In this document: positions 33,162 through 40,651 of the stretch, piece by piece
Layout of the letters: each line of letters opens with the position of its first letter
How positions within the stretch are numbered: position 1 is the stretch's first letter
Origin: Actinoallomurus bryophytorum
GTDB lineage: Bacteria; Actinomycetota; Actinomycetes; Streptosporangiales; Streptosporangiaceae
Direction: 5' to 3'
Length of the DNA stretch: 64,000 nucleotides
Assembly (NCBI RefSeq): GCF_006716425.1
Contig: NZ_VFOZ01000001.1
Span: forward strand, 6,758,001 to 6,822,000
Notes under the pieces: generated by a model
The model's database searches: none
Seen by the model: only the letters and a program-made list of their open reading frames with translations
What the model was told of the DNA's origin: nothing
Position numbers and translations under genes: made by a program

Positions 33162-33920
33162 ATGCGACGCAGCCAACGCATCCATCAGATCCTGTCCGCG
33201 ATCGTCGCGCACGGGTCCCTTGAGGTCCCCGAACTGGCCGAGCAGTTCGGTGTGTCGCACGCGACGATCCGGCGGGACCTCGAGGTGCTCGAGCAGCAAC
33301 GCCTGGTCAGCCGCACTCGTGGTGGTGCCACGACCCATGCCGCGTTCAACGACATGCCGTTGAGCTACAAGACGACCCAGGACCTGGCCGAGAAGCGCAG
33401 GATCGCGTACGAGGCCCGCCGGCATCTCGCCGACGCACGGGTGATCGGCATGACCGGCGGGACCACGGTGACCGAGTTCGCGCACCTGCTGCTCGAACGG
33501 GAGGGTCTCACCGTCGTGACCAACGCCCTCAACGTGGCGCTGCACCTGCTGGACAATCCGCGGCTTCGCGTGTTCGCCGCCGGCGGTGAGGTGCGCAGCA
33601 GCAGCCAGGAGGCGGTCGGGCACAGCACTGAGGCGTTCCTCGCCGGGTACAACCTCGACGTCGCCTTCGTCGGGGTGGACGGCGTCGACGCGTCGGCGGG
33701 CTGCACGAACTACGACCCGGAGGGCGCGCGGACGAACGCGGCCCTGCTCCAGCGCGCCCGCAAGACGGTCGTGCTGGCCGACGCGACCAAGATCGGCCGG
33801 GTGGCGCTCGCCCAGGTCTGCGCCATGCCGGAGGTCGACCTGCTGATCACCGACGACCGGGCGGACGGCGCGCAGATCGACCGGATACGGGCGCACGGCT
33901 GCGAAGTGACGCTCGTCTGA
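33162..33920 (+). CDS. DeoR-family transcriptional regulator
   Basis: 252 residues. The N-terminal winged helix is RRSQRIHQILSAIVAHGSLE then ELAEQFGVSHATIRRDLEVLEQ (about 21-42), the DeoR signature; RTRGGATT is the wing. The C-terminal DeoRC sensor, related to ribose-5-phosphate isomerase, shows VIGMTGGTTVTEFA, LTVVTNALNVALHL, AFVGVDGVDA and VVLADATKIGR. Such repressors respond to a sugar phosphate. It sits between the divergent importer operon and a GH4 gene and, with shared motifs on both sides, is the probable local repressor. Confidence 0.94.
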   Translation: MRRSQRIHQILSAIVAHGSLEVPELAEQFGVSHATIRRDLEVLEQQRLVSRTRGGATTHAAFNDMPLSYKTTQDLAEKRRIAYEARRHLADARVIGMTGGTTVTEFAHLLLEREGLTVVTNALNVALHLLDNPRLRVFAAGGEVRSSSQEAVGHSTEAFLAGYNLDVAFVGVDGVDASAGCTNYDPEGARTNAALLQRARKTVVLADATKIGRVALAQVCAMPEVDLLITDDRADGAQIDRIRAHGCEVTLV

Positions 33921-33926
33921 GGTTTC

Positions 33927-33946
33927 GCGCACCAATGCGCACCAAT
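33927..33946. promoter_or_regulatory. Direct repeat GCGCACCAAT x2, probable DeoR operator
   Basis: Two adjacent perfect 10-base copies (33927-33936, 33937-33946), followed by ATTGCG. They overlap the CCAATGCGCA word that also occurs at 33122. Position is 60-80 bases upstream of the GH4 start at 34005. Confidence 0.55.
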
Positions 33947-34004
33947 ATTGCGTGTTTCCTGCTCATCGTTGTGCGATTGTCGGCGCGAGTGCCATAGTCC
34001 GAGC

Positions 34005-35300
34005 ATGACGAAGGTTGCGTTCATCGGAGCAGGCAGCGTCGAGTTCACCCGCAATGTCGTCGCGGACCTGTGCGGTTTCGCCGAGTTGCACGGCCGGTTC
34101 GAGCTGGCGCTGCACGACATCGACGCCGACCGGCTCGGCTACGCGGAGGCGCTGGTACGCCGCGTCAACGAGCAGACCGGCGCCGGCGCCCGGGTGAGCG
34201 CGAGCATCGACCGGCTGGCGGCCCTCGAGGGCGCCGACTATGTGATCAACGAGATCCAGGTCGGGGGCTACCGCGCCACGCGCGCCGACTTCGACATCCC
34301 CGCGCGCTACGGCGTGCGCCAGACGATCTCGGACACGATCGGGATCGGCGGCATCTTCCGCGGCCTGCGCACGATCCCCGTCCTGATCCAGATCGGCGAG
34401 GATCTCGCGAAGGTGGCACCGGACGCGTACCTGCTCAACTACAGCAACCCGATGGCGATGCTGCCGTGGGCGGTCTACGCCGGTTCGCCGTTCCAGCGGG
34501 TCGTCGGCATGTGCCATTCGGTACGCGACACGCACCGGCTCCTCGCCGAGCTGGTCGGCGTGCCACTGGCGGAGATCGACTTTCGTACGGCCGGCTTCAA
34601 CCACCAGGCCTTCGTCCTCCGCTTCGAGCACGAGGGGCGGGACCTGTATCCGGCACTGCGGGCCGCCATCGACGCCGATCCGCAGCTCCAGCGCCGCGTC
34701 CGGGTCGAGATCTTCCGCCGCTTCGGCTATTTCCCCACCGAGTCCAGCGAACACAGCGCCGAGTACGTGCCGTGGTTCATGCACCACGACGAGGAGATCG
34801 AGCGGTTCCGCGTACCGGTCGGGGAGTACCTCCGGCGGTCGGAACGCAACATCGATGAGTACGAGTCGACCCGCCGCGAACTGGCCGCCGAGGAGCCGCT
34901 CGCCCTTGAGGCGACGTCCGAGCTGGCCTCGGAGTTCATCCACGCACACCAGACCGGCCGGGAACGCGAGATCTACCTCAACGTGCGCAACAACGGCCTG
35001 ATCACCAACCTGCCCGACGAATGCTGTGTCGAAGTCCCCGCCCTCGTGGACGCCACCGGCGCACATCCGCAGCCCATCGGTGCCCTGCCCGCGCAGCTGG
35101 CCGCCCTGAACCGCACGTTCCTCAACGTCGTCGAACTGACCGTACGTGCCGTCCTGGACGGCGATCGCCGGCACGTCTACCAGGCCGCGCTGCTCGACCC
35201 GAACGCGGGCAGCGTGCTGACCACCCGCCAGGCGGAGGCACTGTGCGACGAACTACTCGACGCACACCGCGACCTGATCCCCGAAGCGCTCCGCCGATAG
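34005..35300 (+). CDS. Glycoside hydrolase family 4, alpha-galactosidase (MelA)-like
   Basis: 431 residues from ATG 34005. VAFIGAGSVEFTRNVVADL (4-22) is the NAD loop; ADYVINEIQVGGY and IPARYGVRQTISDTIGIGG are GH4 hallmarks. LLNYSNPMAMLPWAV, the metal cysteine in GMCHSVRDTH and the histidine in AGFNHQAFVL closely resemble the MelA alpha-galactosidase subgroup (CHSV type). The enzyme would cleave alpha-galactosides in the cytosol with NAD+ and Mn2+. It differs clearly from the CHG-type GH4 in the divergent operon. The upstream in-frame region to 33948 is rejected as it overlaps the operator repeats. Confidence 0.94.
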   Translation: MTKVAFIGAGSVEFTRNVVADLCGFAELHGRFELALHDIDADRLGYAEALVRRVNEQTGAGARVSASIDRLAALEGADYVINEIQVGGYRATRADFDIPARYGVRQTISDTIGIGGIFRGLRTIPVLIQIGEDLAKVAPDAYLLNYSNPMAMLPWAVYAGSPFQRVVGMCHSVRDTHRLLAELVGVPLAEIDFRTAGFNHQAFVLRFEHEGRDLYPALRAAIDADPQLQRRVRVEIFRRFGYFPTESSEHSAEYVPWFMHHDEEIERFRVPVGEYLRRSERNIDEYESTRRELAAEEPLALEATSELASEFIHAHQTGREREIYLNVRNNGLITNLPDECCVEVPALVDATGAHPQPIGALPAQLAALNRTFLNVVELTVRAVLDGDRRHVYQAALLDPNAGSVLTTRQAEALCDELLDAHRDLIPEALRR

Positions 35301-35425
35301 GTTGGTGACGTCGGTACCGATCACCGAGCGAGGGACGGCGGGTACAAGAGCGTGAATGACTGCGACCTGCCACTGACCGGGGGCGGCGACCCGCGTGAGA
35401 TGGCGCTGCCCGCGGCGGTGGCCGG

Positions 35426-35899
35426 ATGACGGAGCCACGGGTCGTCGAGCAGCGCGGACTCTGGTACGAGGAGCTGGAGGAGGGGGTGCTGTACCGGCAC
35501 CGCCCCGGACGTACGATCGGCGAGGCCGACAACACGCTGTTCAGCACCCTGACGATGAACCCGCAGGCGCTCCACCTCGACGCCGCGTTCAGCGAGACGC
35601 AGGAGTTCGGTGAGCGCCTCGTCAACAGCCTGCTGACGCTCTCGGTGCTGGTCGGACTGTCGGTCGGCCACCTGACGCAGGGCACACTGGTGGCCAACCT
35701 GGGGTTTCGTGAGGTCGCCTTCCCGGCGCCCGTCTTCGTCGGGGACACGCTCTACGGGGAGACGACGGTGTCGTCCAAACGGCTCTCGGCGAGCCGTCCC
35801 GGCCAGGGCGTCGTCGGCTTCCAGCACACCGCGCGCAAGCAGGACGGCACGGTCGTCGCCACGGTCGTACGCGACTCGCTCATGAGGTGCCGGCCGTGA
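35426..35899 (+). CDS. MaoC-like hydratase
   Basis: 157 residues with a single hot-dog fold: LYRHRPGRTIGEADNTLFSTLTMNPQALHLDAA carries the hydratase motif (key pieces: GRTIGEADN, NPQALHLD) with catalytic D and H. ANLGFREVAFPAPVFVGDTLYGETTV is the second conserved block. It resembles mesaconyl-CoA and itaconyl-CoA hydratases. A CitE-type lyase gene overlaps its end, matching the order of itaconyl-CoA hydratase plus citramalyl-CoA lyase. The CoA-transferase partner of that pathway is not seen. A 125-base gap separates it from the GH4 gene. Confidence 0.9.
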   Translation: MTEPRVVEQRGLWYEELEEGVLYRHRPGRTIGEADNTLFSTLTMNPQALHLDAAFSETQEFGERLVNSLLTLSVLVGLSVGHLTQGTLVANLGFREVAFPAPVFVGDTLYGETTVSSKRLSASRPGQGVVGFQHTARKQDGTVVATVVRDSLMRCRP

Positions 35900-36699
35900 C
35901 CGCGCTGCGGGGGCCGGCGCTGCTGTTCTGCCCGGCCGACCGCCCGGATCGCTACCCCAAGGCGATGGCCGCCGCCGACACGGTCATCGTCGACCTCGAG
36001 GACGCCGTCGCCTCGCGGGACCGGCCGGCCGCGCGGCAGGCACTGCTCGGCACACCGCTCGACCCCGAACGGACGATCGTACGGGTCAACCCGGCCGGCA
36101 CCGAGGACCACTCACTGGACCTGGAGGCCGTACGCCGGACCGCGTACCGGCGGCTCATGGTCGCCAAGAGCGAGAGCGCGGCGGACCTGGGCGAGCTGGG
36201 GGAGTGGGAGATCGTCGCCCTTTGTGAGACCGCGCGGGGTGTGGTGAACGCCGCCGAGATCGCGGCGGTCCCGTCGGTGGTCGCCCTCATGTGGGGCGCG
36301 GAGGACCTGGTGGCGTCGCTGGGCGGATACTCCAGCAGAGGGCCCGGTGGCGGTTACCGCGACGTCGCCCGCACGGCACGTGCGCAGGTGCTGCTCGCGG
36401 CCGGTGCGCACGGGCGCGCCGCGATCGACGCCGTGTACCTCGACATCAAGGATCTGGACGGGCTCGCGGCCGAGACCGAGGACGCGGTGGCGAGCGGATT
36501 CGCCCACAAGGCATGCATCCATCCGGGGCAGGTCGAGACGGTACGCCGCGGCTTCGCCCCCGGCCCCGACCGCGTCGAGTGGGCACAGCGCGTCCTCGCG
36601 GCCGGCGCCGAACGCGGTGTCGTGCGCGTCGAGGGCCAGATGGTGGACGCCCCACTGCTCGCCCAGGCCAAACGGATCCTCGACCGGTCGGACCTCTAG
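35896..36699 (+). CDS. HpcH/HpaI/CitE-type CoA-ester lyase
   Basis: About 267 residues from GTG 35896, which overlaps the MaoC stop (GTGA) and has GAGG seven bases upstream; GTG 35887 is the alternative. This TIM-barrel Mg2+ enzyme cleaves CoA esters such as citramalyl-CoA or malyl-CoA. LLFCPADRPDRYPKAM, VIVDLEDAVASRDRPAAR (metal/CoA region), LCETARGVVNAAEIA and MWGAEDLVASLGG are conserved, as is GFAHKACIHPGQVETV. With the MaoC-like hydratase it could carry out the last two steps of itaconate or methylsuccinate breakdown to pyruvate and acetyl-CoA; that link is inference. Confidence 0.92.
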   Translation: MTALRGPALLFCPADRPDRYPKAMAAADTVIVDLEDAVASRDRPAARQALLGTPLDPERTIVRVNPAGTEDHSLDLEAVRRTAYRRLMVAKSESAADLGELGEWEIVALCETARGVVNAAEIAAVPSVVALMWGAEDLVASLGGYSSRGPGGGYRDVARTARAQVLLAAGAHGRAAIDAVYLDIKDLDGLAAETEDAVASGFAHKACIHPGQVETVRRGFAPGPDRVEWAQRVLAAGAERGVVRVEGQMVDAPLLAQAKRILDRSDL

Positions 36700-37137
36700 A
36701 GCCTGCCTCGAAGTCCTCGGTCTGGGGCCCCGCCTGGTCTGGGCCGCGCCCCGTCTTGGAGCCCGCCTGTCGTGGAGCCCGCCTGTCGCGGGTCGCCGCC
36801 GTCCAGGCTGCGGCCGTCCGCGCCATTCCGGACTCCGCCGCAGGTCGGCACGGGAAGTTGTGCCTCTCGTACAATTTTCCGCCACATTTTTCCACTCAGT
36901 GAGATGCCGCTGACCGCGCATTTCTTCGCTCTGTCATCGCATGACTCCGTGCGGTTCTGTAATGGTCAAAAAGTGGCACGATGCGGCCAGGTATCGCGGT
37001 AAACCGGTGCTCCTGACCTAGTCCTATGCGCATTTGTTCTTGTCAGGGTCCGTCAACTTCCTGTGTAACAAATCACTCGTCGGGTAGGCAGTCGACTTCT
37101 CGCGAATTGCGTGATGATCCCGATGAAAGGAACGTTC
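36700..37137. other. Intergenic region with a short duplication
   Basis: GGAGCCCGCCTGTCG occurs twice (36758-36772, 36774-36788), with looser CCCGCCTGG copies before it. The part from about 36860 is relatively AT-rich and should contain the promoter of the secreted-protein gene. No gene is supported here. Confidence 0.45.
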
Positions 37138-37668
37138 GTGAAAAGAGTAATTCTGACCCTGCTCTCAGCGGCGATCGGGCTGGTGACGATGGTCGGCCTG
37201 ACCGCCGTCCCGGCTGACGCCGCGGCGGTACCCGCACCCCTCAGCCGGATCCCGGTCACCGGCACGACGGCGGACGGAGGGACCTTCGTCGGCAGCGTCC
37301 GGCCGACGCGGTTCGTCGCCGAGGGCCGCGACGTGCTCCTCAAGGGGCTGGTCTCCGGCACCATGACGAACAGCGGCGGCGGCACCGCCGGCACCGTGTC
37401 CGACGCCCCGGTGACCATGCCGGTGGCGCTGCCGACGGGACTCTGCCCGATCCTGCACCTGACCCTGGGGCCGCTGGACCTCGACCTCCTCGGCCTCAAG
37501 GTCCACCTGGACCGGGTCGTCCTCGACCTCACCGCGATCTCCGGACCGGGCAATCTGCTGGGCAATCTGCTGTGCGCCATCGCCGGACTGCTGGACGGAA
37601 CCGGAACCCTCGCGCAGCTCGACCAGCTGCTCGCGCAGCTGAACCAGCTGCTGGGCCTGCTCGGATAG
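37138..37668 (+). CDS. Secreted protein of unknown function
   Basis: 176 residues from GTG 37138, preferred because AAAGGA lies six bases upstream; ATG 37123 and ATG 37114 are alternatives. The signal peptide covers about 1-28 and ends VPADAAA. The mature protein contains TGTTADGGTFVGSV, a short glycine-rich loop (SGGGTAGTV) and a leucine-rich C-terminus, CPILHLTLGPLDLDLLGL and GPGNLLGNLLCAIAGLLD, with two cysteines that probably form a disulfide. Similar exported proteins are widespread in streptomycetes and relatives without a described role. The final LAQLDQLLAQLNQLLGLLG is an amphipathic heptad-like helix. Confidence 0.82.
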   Translation: MKRVILTLLSAAIGLVTMVGLTAVPADAAAVPAPLSRIPVTGTTADGGTFVGSVRPTRFVAEGRDVLLKGLVSGTMTNSGGGTAGTVSDAPVTMPVALPTGLCPILHLTLGPLDLDLLGLKVHLDRVVLDLTAISGPGNLLGNLLCAIAGLLDGTGTLAQLDQLLAQLNQLLGLLG

Positions 37669-37681
37669 CGCGGCCACGCGA

Positions 37682-37716
37682 CGGCCGGTTCCGCCGACCA
37701 ACGGCGGGACCGGCCG
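37682..37716. terminator. Hairpin terminator between convergent genes
   Basis: Fifteen-base arms (37682-37696 and 37702-37716, with one G-U pair) around a 5-base loop, 14 bases beyond the secreted-protein stop and 40 bases from the MarR stop on the other strand. Confidence 0.8.
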
Positions 37717-37755
37717 CGCGGCCGGTCAGGAGGCGGGAGTACGAGACCGTCGCGG

Positions 37756-38217
37756 TCACGCCCGAGCCGGTCCGAGCATCCGTGAGAGCAGCAGGGTGAG
37801 CGCGTGCCGTTCCTTCGTGTCGAGGCGACTCGTGGTCGGGGCGAGCGCGCGACGAATCTCGGTGTGCACACGTTCCGCCAGCTCGAGACCGGCGGCGGTC
37901 ATGAACACGTCGACGGCACGGCCGTCCTCGGCGTTCTTGCCCCGCTCGAGCAGCCCCCGCCGTACGGCGCGGTCCACCAGGCCGGACATCGTCGACTTCT
38001 CGAGTCCGAGGAAGTCCGCGAGCTCCGTCACCCGGGCTCTTCGGTCGCGCAGGATCCCGAGCACCCGAAGCTGGGTGAGGGACAGATCGTGTGCCGCGCC
38101 GATCCGGGTGAGCGTGCCCATCACCACGAACGCGCTCTGTGCGAGGGCGTCGACGAGCTCCGGACCGGTGCCGGACGCGTCCGGCGGTCCGTTCGTACGG
38201 GCGGGTTCCCTGGTCAC
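37756..38217 (-). CDS. MarR-family transcriptional regulator
   Basis: 153 residues from GTG 38217. The winged helix runs through SLTQLRVLGILRDRRARVTELAD, FLGLEKSTMSGLVDRAVRRGLLE and the wing NAEDGRAVDVFM. It is divergent from a quinone-oxidoreductase-like gene; the 82-base gap contains two related inverted repeats, so mutual control is very likely. Cysteine-based sensing as in OhrR is excluded because the protein has no cysteine near the N-terminus. The inducing ligand is unknown. Confidence 0.92.
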   Translation of the reverse strand: MTREPARTNGPPDASGTGPELVDALAQSAFVVMGTLTRIGAAHDLSLTQLRVLGILRDRRARVTELADFLGLEKSTMSGLVDRAVRRGLLERGKNAEDGRAVDVFMTAAGLELAERVHTEIRRALAPTTSRLDTKERHALTLLLSRMLGPARA

Positions 38218-38238
38218 GCCGTCACCCTACTTGACATG

Positions 38239-38280
38239 GTTCGTATTACCAACCACCATGAAATAGTTCGTACTTCCAAC
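38239..38280. promoter_or_regulatory. Twin operators GTTCGTAYTWCCAAC in the MarR/oxidoreductase promoter
   Basis: GTTCGTATTACCAAC (38239-38253) and GTTCGTACTTCCAAC (38266-38280), 27 bases apart start to start. The second sits in a longer inverted repeat with 7-base arms AATAGTT / AACTATT. A TTGACA (38231-38236) lies just upstream, so a bound repressor would cover the promoter. Confidence 0.75.
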
Positions 38281-38299
38281 TATTTCCCTGGAGGTCGTC

Positions 38300-39232
38300 A
38301 TGCACGCGGCCGTCGTAACGTCGTTCGATGCCCTGCCCAAGTACGTGGAGTACCCGGAGCCCGTCGCCCATGGCGGCGACGAGGTCGTCGTGGAGGTCCT
38401 CGCGGCCGGTCTGCACCCCCGCGTCCGTTCGCAGGCGGACGGCTCGCACTACACCAGCACCGACGAGCTCCCGCTCGTCCCTGGCATCGACGGCGTCGTG
38501 CGCGACCCGAAGGGCCGTATCCGATACACCGTCCTGGACGACACGGTCCTCGGCACCATGGCCGAGCGCACCGTCATCGACCTCGATCGCAGCGTCGTCC
38601 TTCCCGACGGGATCGACCCGGTCCAGATCGCGGCGGCGATGAACCCCGCGATGTCGTCATGGGTGGCACTACGCCGGCGCGTCGACTTCCGGCGCAGGCA
38701 ACGCGTCCTCATCCTCGGGGCCACCGGGAACGCCGGCCGGATGGCGATCCAGGTCGCCAAGCGTTTCGGCGCCGCCCACGTGATCGCGGCCGGACGCGAC
38801 ACGGCTCGCCTCCTCGGGCTGCGCGCTCTCGGGGCCGATGAGACCTGCACGTTCGACGAGCTCACCAAGGCGGCCGATGTCGACGTCGTCATCGACTACG
38901 TGTGGGGTGAGCCAACGGCGCGCGCCATGGCCGACATGCTCACCGCCCGCGCCGACCGCGGTGCGTCGCTCACCTGGATCCAGATCGGCTCGGTCGCCGG
39001 TCCGACGGCGCCGATCCCGTCGGCCGCGCTGCGCTCGGCGCGCCTGCAGATCATCGGCAGCGGAATCGGCTCGGTCCCCGGCCGCGACTTCGTCAAGGAA
39101 CTTCCCAAGCTGGCGTCCGCCGTCGCCGACGGCGCGTTCGACGTCAGAGCGCGTGCCGTGCCCCTCGCGGAGGTCGAACAGGCCTGGACGGCGACCGCTG
39201 GAACACCCGACCGGATCGTGTTCGTGCCCTGA
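38300..39232 (+). CDS. Medium-chain dehydrogenase/quinone oxidoreductase-like protein, zinc-independent
   Basis: 310 residues. VVVEVLAAGLHPRVRSQADG and PLVPGIDGVV form the GroES-like catalytic domain; VLILGATGNAGRMAIQVAKRFG (about 135-156) is the NADPH loop of the MDR fold. No zinc-ligand cysteine set is present, as in quinone oxidoreductases. VPLAEVEQAW near the end is also typical. GGAGG lies five bases before the ATG. It is the target of the divergent MarR protein by position, so a role in reducing toxic quinones or enals is likely but inferred. Confidence 0.92.
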   Translation: MHAAVVTSFDALPKYVEYPEPVAHGGDEVVVEVLAAGLHPRVRSQADGSHYTSTDELPLVPGIDGVVRDPKGRIRYTVLDDTVLGTMAERTVIDLDRSVVLPDGIDPVQIAAAMNPAMSSWVALRRRVDFRRRQRVLILGATGNAGRMAIQVAKRFGAAHVIAAGRDTARLLGLRALGADETCTFDELTKAADVDVVIDYVWGEPTARAMADMLTARADRGASLTWIQIGSVAGPTAPIPSAALRSARLQIIGSGIGSVPGRDFVKELPKLASAVADGAFDVRARAVPLAEVEQAWTATAGTPDRIVFVP

Positions 39233-39311
39233 CGCGTCCGCCGGCCGGGAATTTCGTTTCCGTGCTGTCAGTGGTCACTGCCACAATGCTCGGCGGAGGT
39301 AAGTAACCACA

Positions 39312-40499
39312 ATGACAGTAGAGCCTTACCGGCGAGTGCTGGCGAACCCCGGTGTCCGCGCGCTCCTGCTCGTCGGGCTGGTCGCACGGATCCCGGTGAT
39401 CGCCACTGGCCTGACGCTGACCCTGCACGTCGTCAACGGCATGAACCTCGGCTTTCTGCAGGCGGGGCTGGTCGGTGCGGCCTCGACCGCCGGCGTGGCC
39501 GTCGGCGCCCCTGCCGCCGGGCGCTTCGTGGACCGGCACGGGCTCCGCCCGGTCCTGGTGGTGACCACGGCCGCCCAGTTGGTGTTCTGGCCGTCGGCCG
39601 CGTTCCTGCCGTACTGGCCACTGGCCGTCGGAGCGTTCGTCGCCGGTGTACTGTCGCTGCCGGTGTTCAGCGTGCTTCGCCAGTGCGTGGCGGCGGCCGT
39701 CCCGGCCGAGCAGCGCCGCACCGGGTTCACCCTCGACTCGATGCTCGTCGAGGTCTCCTACATGATCGGCCCGGCGGTCGCGGTCTCCGCCACCGCCGCG
39801 CTCAGCAGCGGCTGGACCATGGTCCTGGTGGGACTGGGCCTGGTCGGCTCCGGCGTCGCGCTGCTGGTGCTGGACCCTCCGACACGTACGGACGAGGAGC
39901 GCGAGCGGGACGAGGCCGCGGTGCCCCGGCGGCAGTGGCTGACGCCGGCGCTCCTCGCCCTGCTCGGCGTCACGCTCGCCGCGACGTTCGTGCTGGCCGC
40001 GGCCGAGCTCAGCGTCGTCGCGGTCCTCAAGGCCGACTCCGCCACCCGATGGACCGGCCTGGTCATCGGCCTCATGGCCCTGTCCTCGCTGGTCGGCGGC
40101 TTCCTGTACGGCGCGCTGCCCCGCGGGTTCTCGCCGCTGGTCATGATCGGCGGCATCGCCGCCCTCACCGTTCCGCTCGGTCTGGTCGGCGACTGGCAGT
40201 GGCTCTGCCTGGCCCTGGTCCCGTCCGGACTGCTCTGCGCCCCTGCCCTGTCGGCCACGGTCGACGCCGTCAGCCGGTGGGTGCCGACCGCCGCGCGCGG
40301 TGAGGCCATGGGCCTGCACGGCACCGCCCTCACGCTGGGCATCGCCGTCTCCGGCCCGGTCACCGGCGTCATCATCGACGACTGGGGGACGGACTGGTCC
40401 TTCGCGGTGGCGGGCCTCGGCGGTCTCCTCATCGTCGCCCTGGCCGTCCCGGTCTCGCGCCTCCCGCGTACGGCCGTCGCGGCCGCCGGCACGGCTTGA
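39312..40499 (+). CDS. MFS transporter (drug-efflux-like)
   Basis: 395 residues with about twelve helices. The signature between helices 2 and 3 is GAPAAGRFVDRHGLRPVLVV (key residues G-x-x-x-D-R-x-G-x-R), and the central loop (about 190-210) is short and charged (PPTRTDEERERDE). RQCVAAAVPAEQRRTGFTLDSMLVE on helix 5 region resembles actinobacterial efflux pumps of unknown drug. It lies 79 bases downstream of the quinone-oxidoreductase-like gene and may share its regulation, fitting a MarR-controlled reduce-and-export pair. Confidence 0.9.
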   Translation: MTVEPYRRVLANPGVRALLLVGLVARIPVIATGLTLTLHVVNGMNLGFLQAGLVGAASTAGVAVGAPAAGRFVDRHGLRPVLVVTTAAQLVFWPSAAFLPYWPLAVGAFVAGVLSLPVFSVLRQCVAAAVPAEQRRTGFTLDSMLVEVSYMIGPAVAVSATAALSSGWTMVLVGLGLVGSGVALLVLDPPTRTDEERERDEAAVPRRQWLTPALLALLGVTLAATFVLAAAELSVVAVLKADSATRWTGLVIGLMALSSLVGGFLYGALPRGFSPLVMIGGIAALTVPLGLVGDWQWLCLALVPSGLLCAPALSATVDAVSRWVPTAARGEAMGLHGTALTLGIAVSGPVTGVIIDDWGTDWSFAVAGLGGLLIVALAVPVSRLPRTAVAAAGTA

Positions 40500-40507
40500 C
40501 CGTGCAC

Positions 40508-40531
40508 CGGCACGGCCACCTGGCCGTGCCG
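40508..40531. terminator. Hairpin between convergent MFS and esterase genes
   Basis: Perfect 11-base arms CGGCACGGCCA (40508-40518) and TGGCCGTGCCG (40521-40531), eight bases after the MFS stop. Further CCGGCACGG words follow to 40555 and could form alternative stems. Confidence 0.65.
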
Positions 40532-40651
40532 CCGGCACGGCTGCCGGCCGACGCCCGGTTCGGTGTAGCCGCACACTCCCGTCGGGAAGATCTGCCTCAG
40601 GCAGCGCGGCGCGCCGCGTCACCGGGTCCGAGGCGTACCCGCAGAAGCGCG

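Noticed and set aside
29220-34197. Search for CRISPR arrays, tRNA and rRNA genes
   Set aside because: No regularly spaced 24-40 bp repeats and no cloverleaf or CCA-ending tRNA pattern was found here or elsewhere in the window; a tRNAscan run would be decisive.
36758-36788. Short duplication GGAGCCCGCCTGTCG x2 considered as attachment site or insertion footprint
   Set aside because: The copies are adjacent with a 1-base gap and no integrase or transposase is nearby, so simple slippage is likelier.
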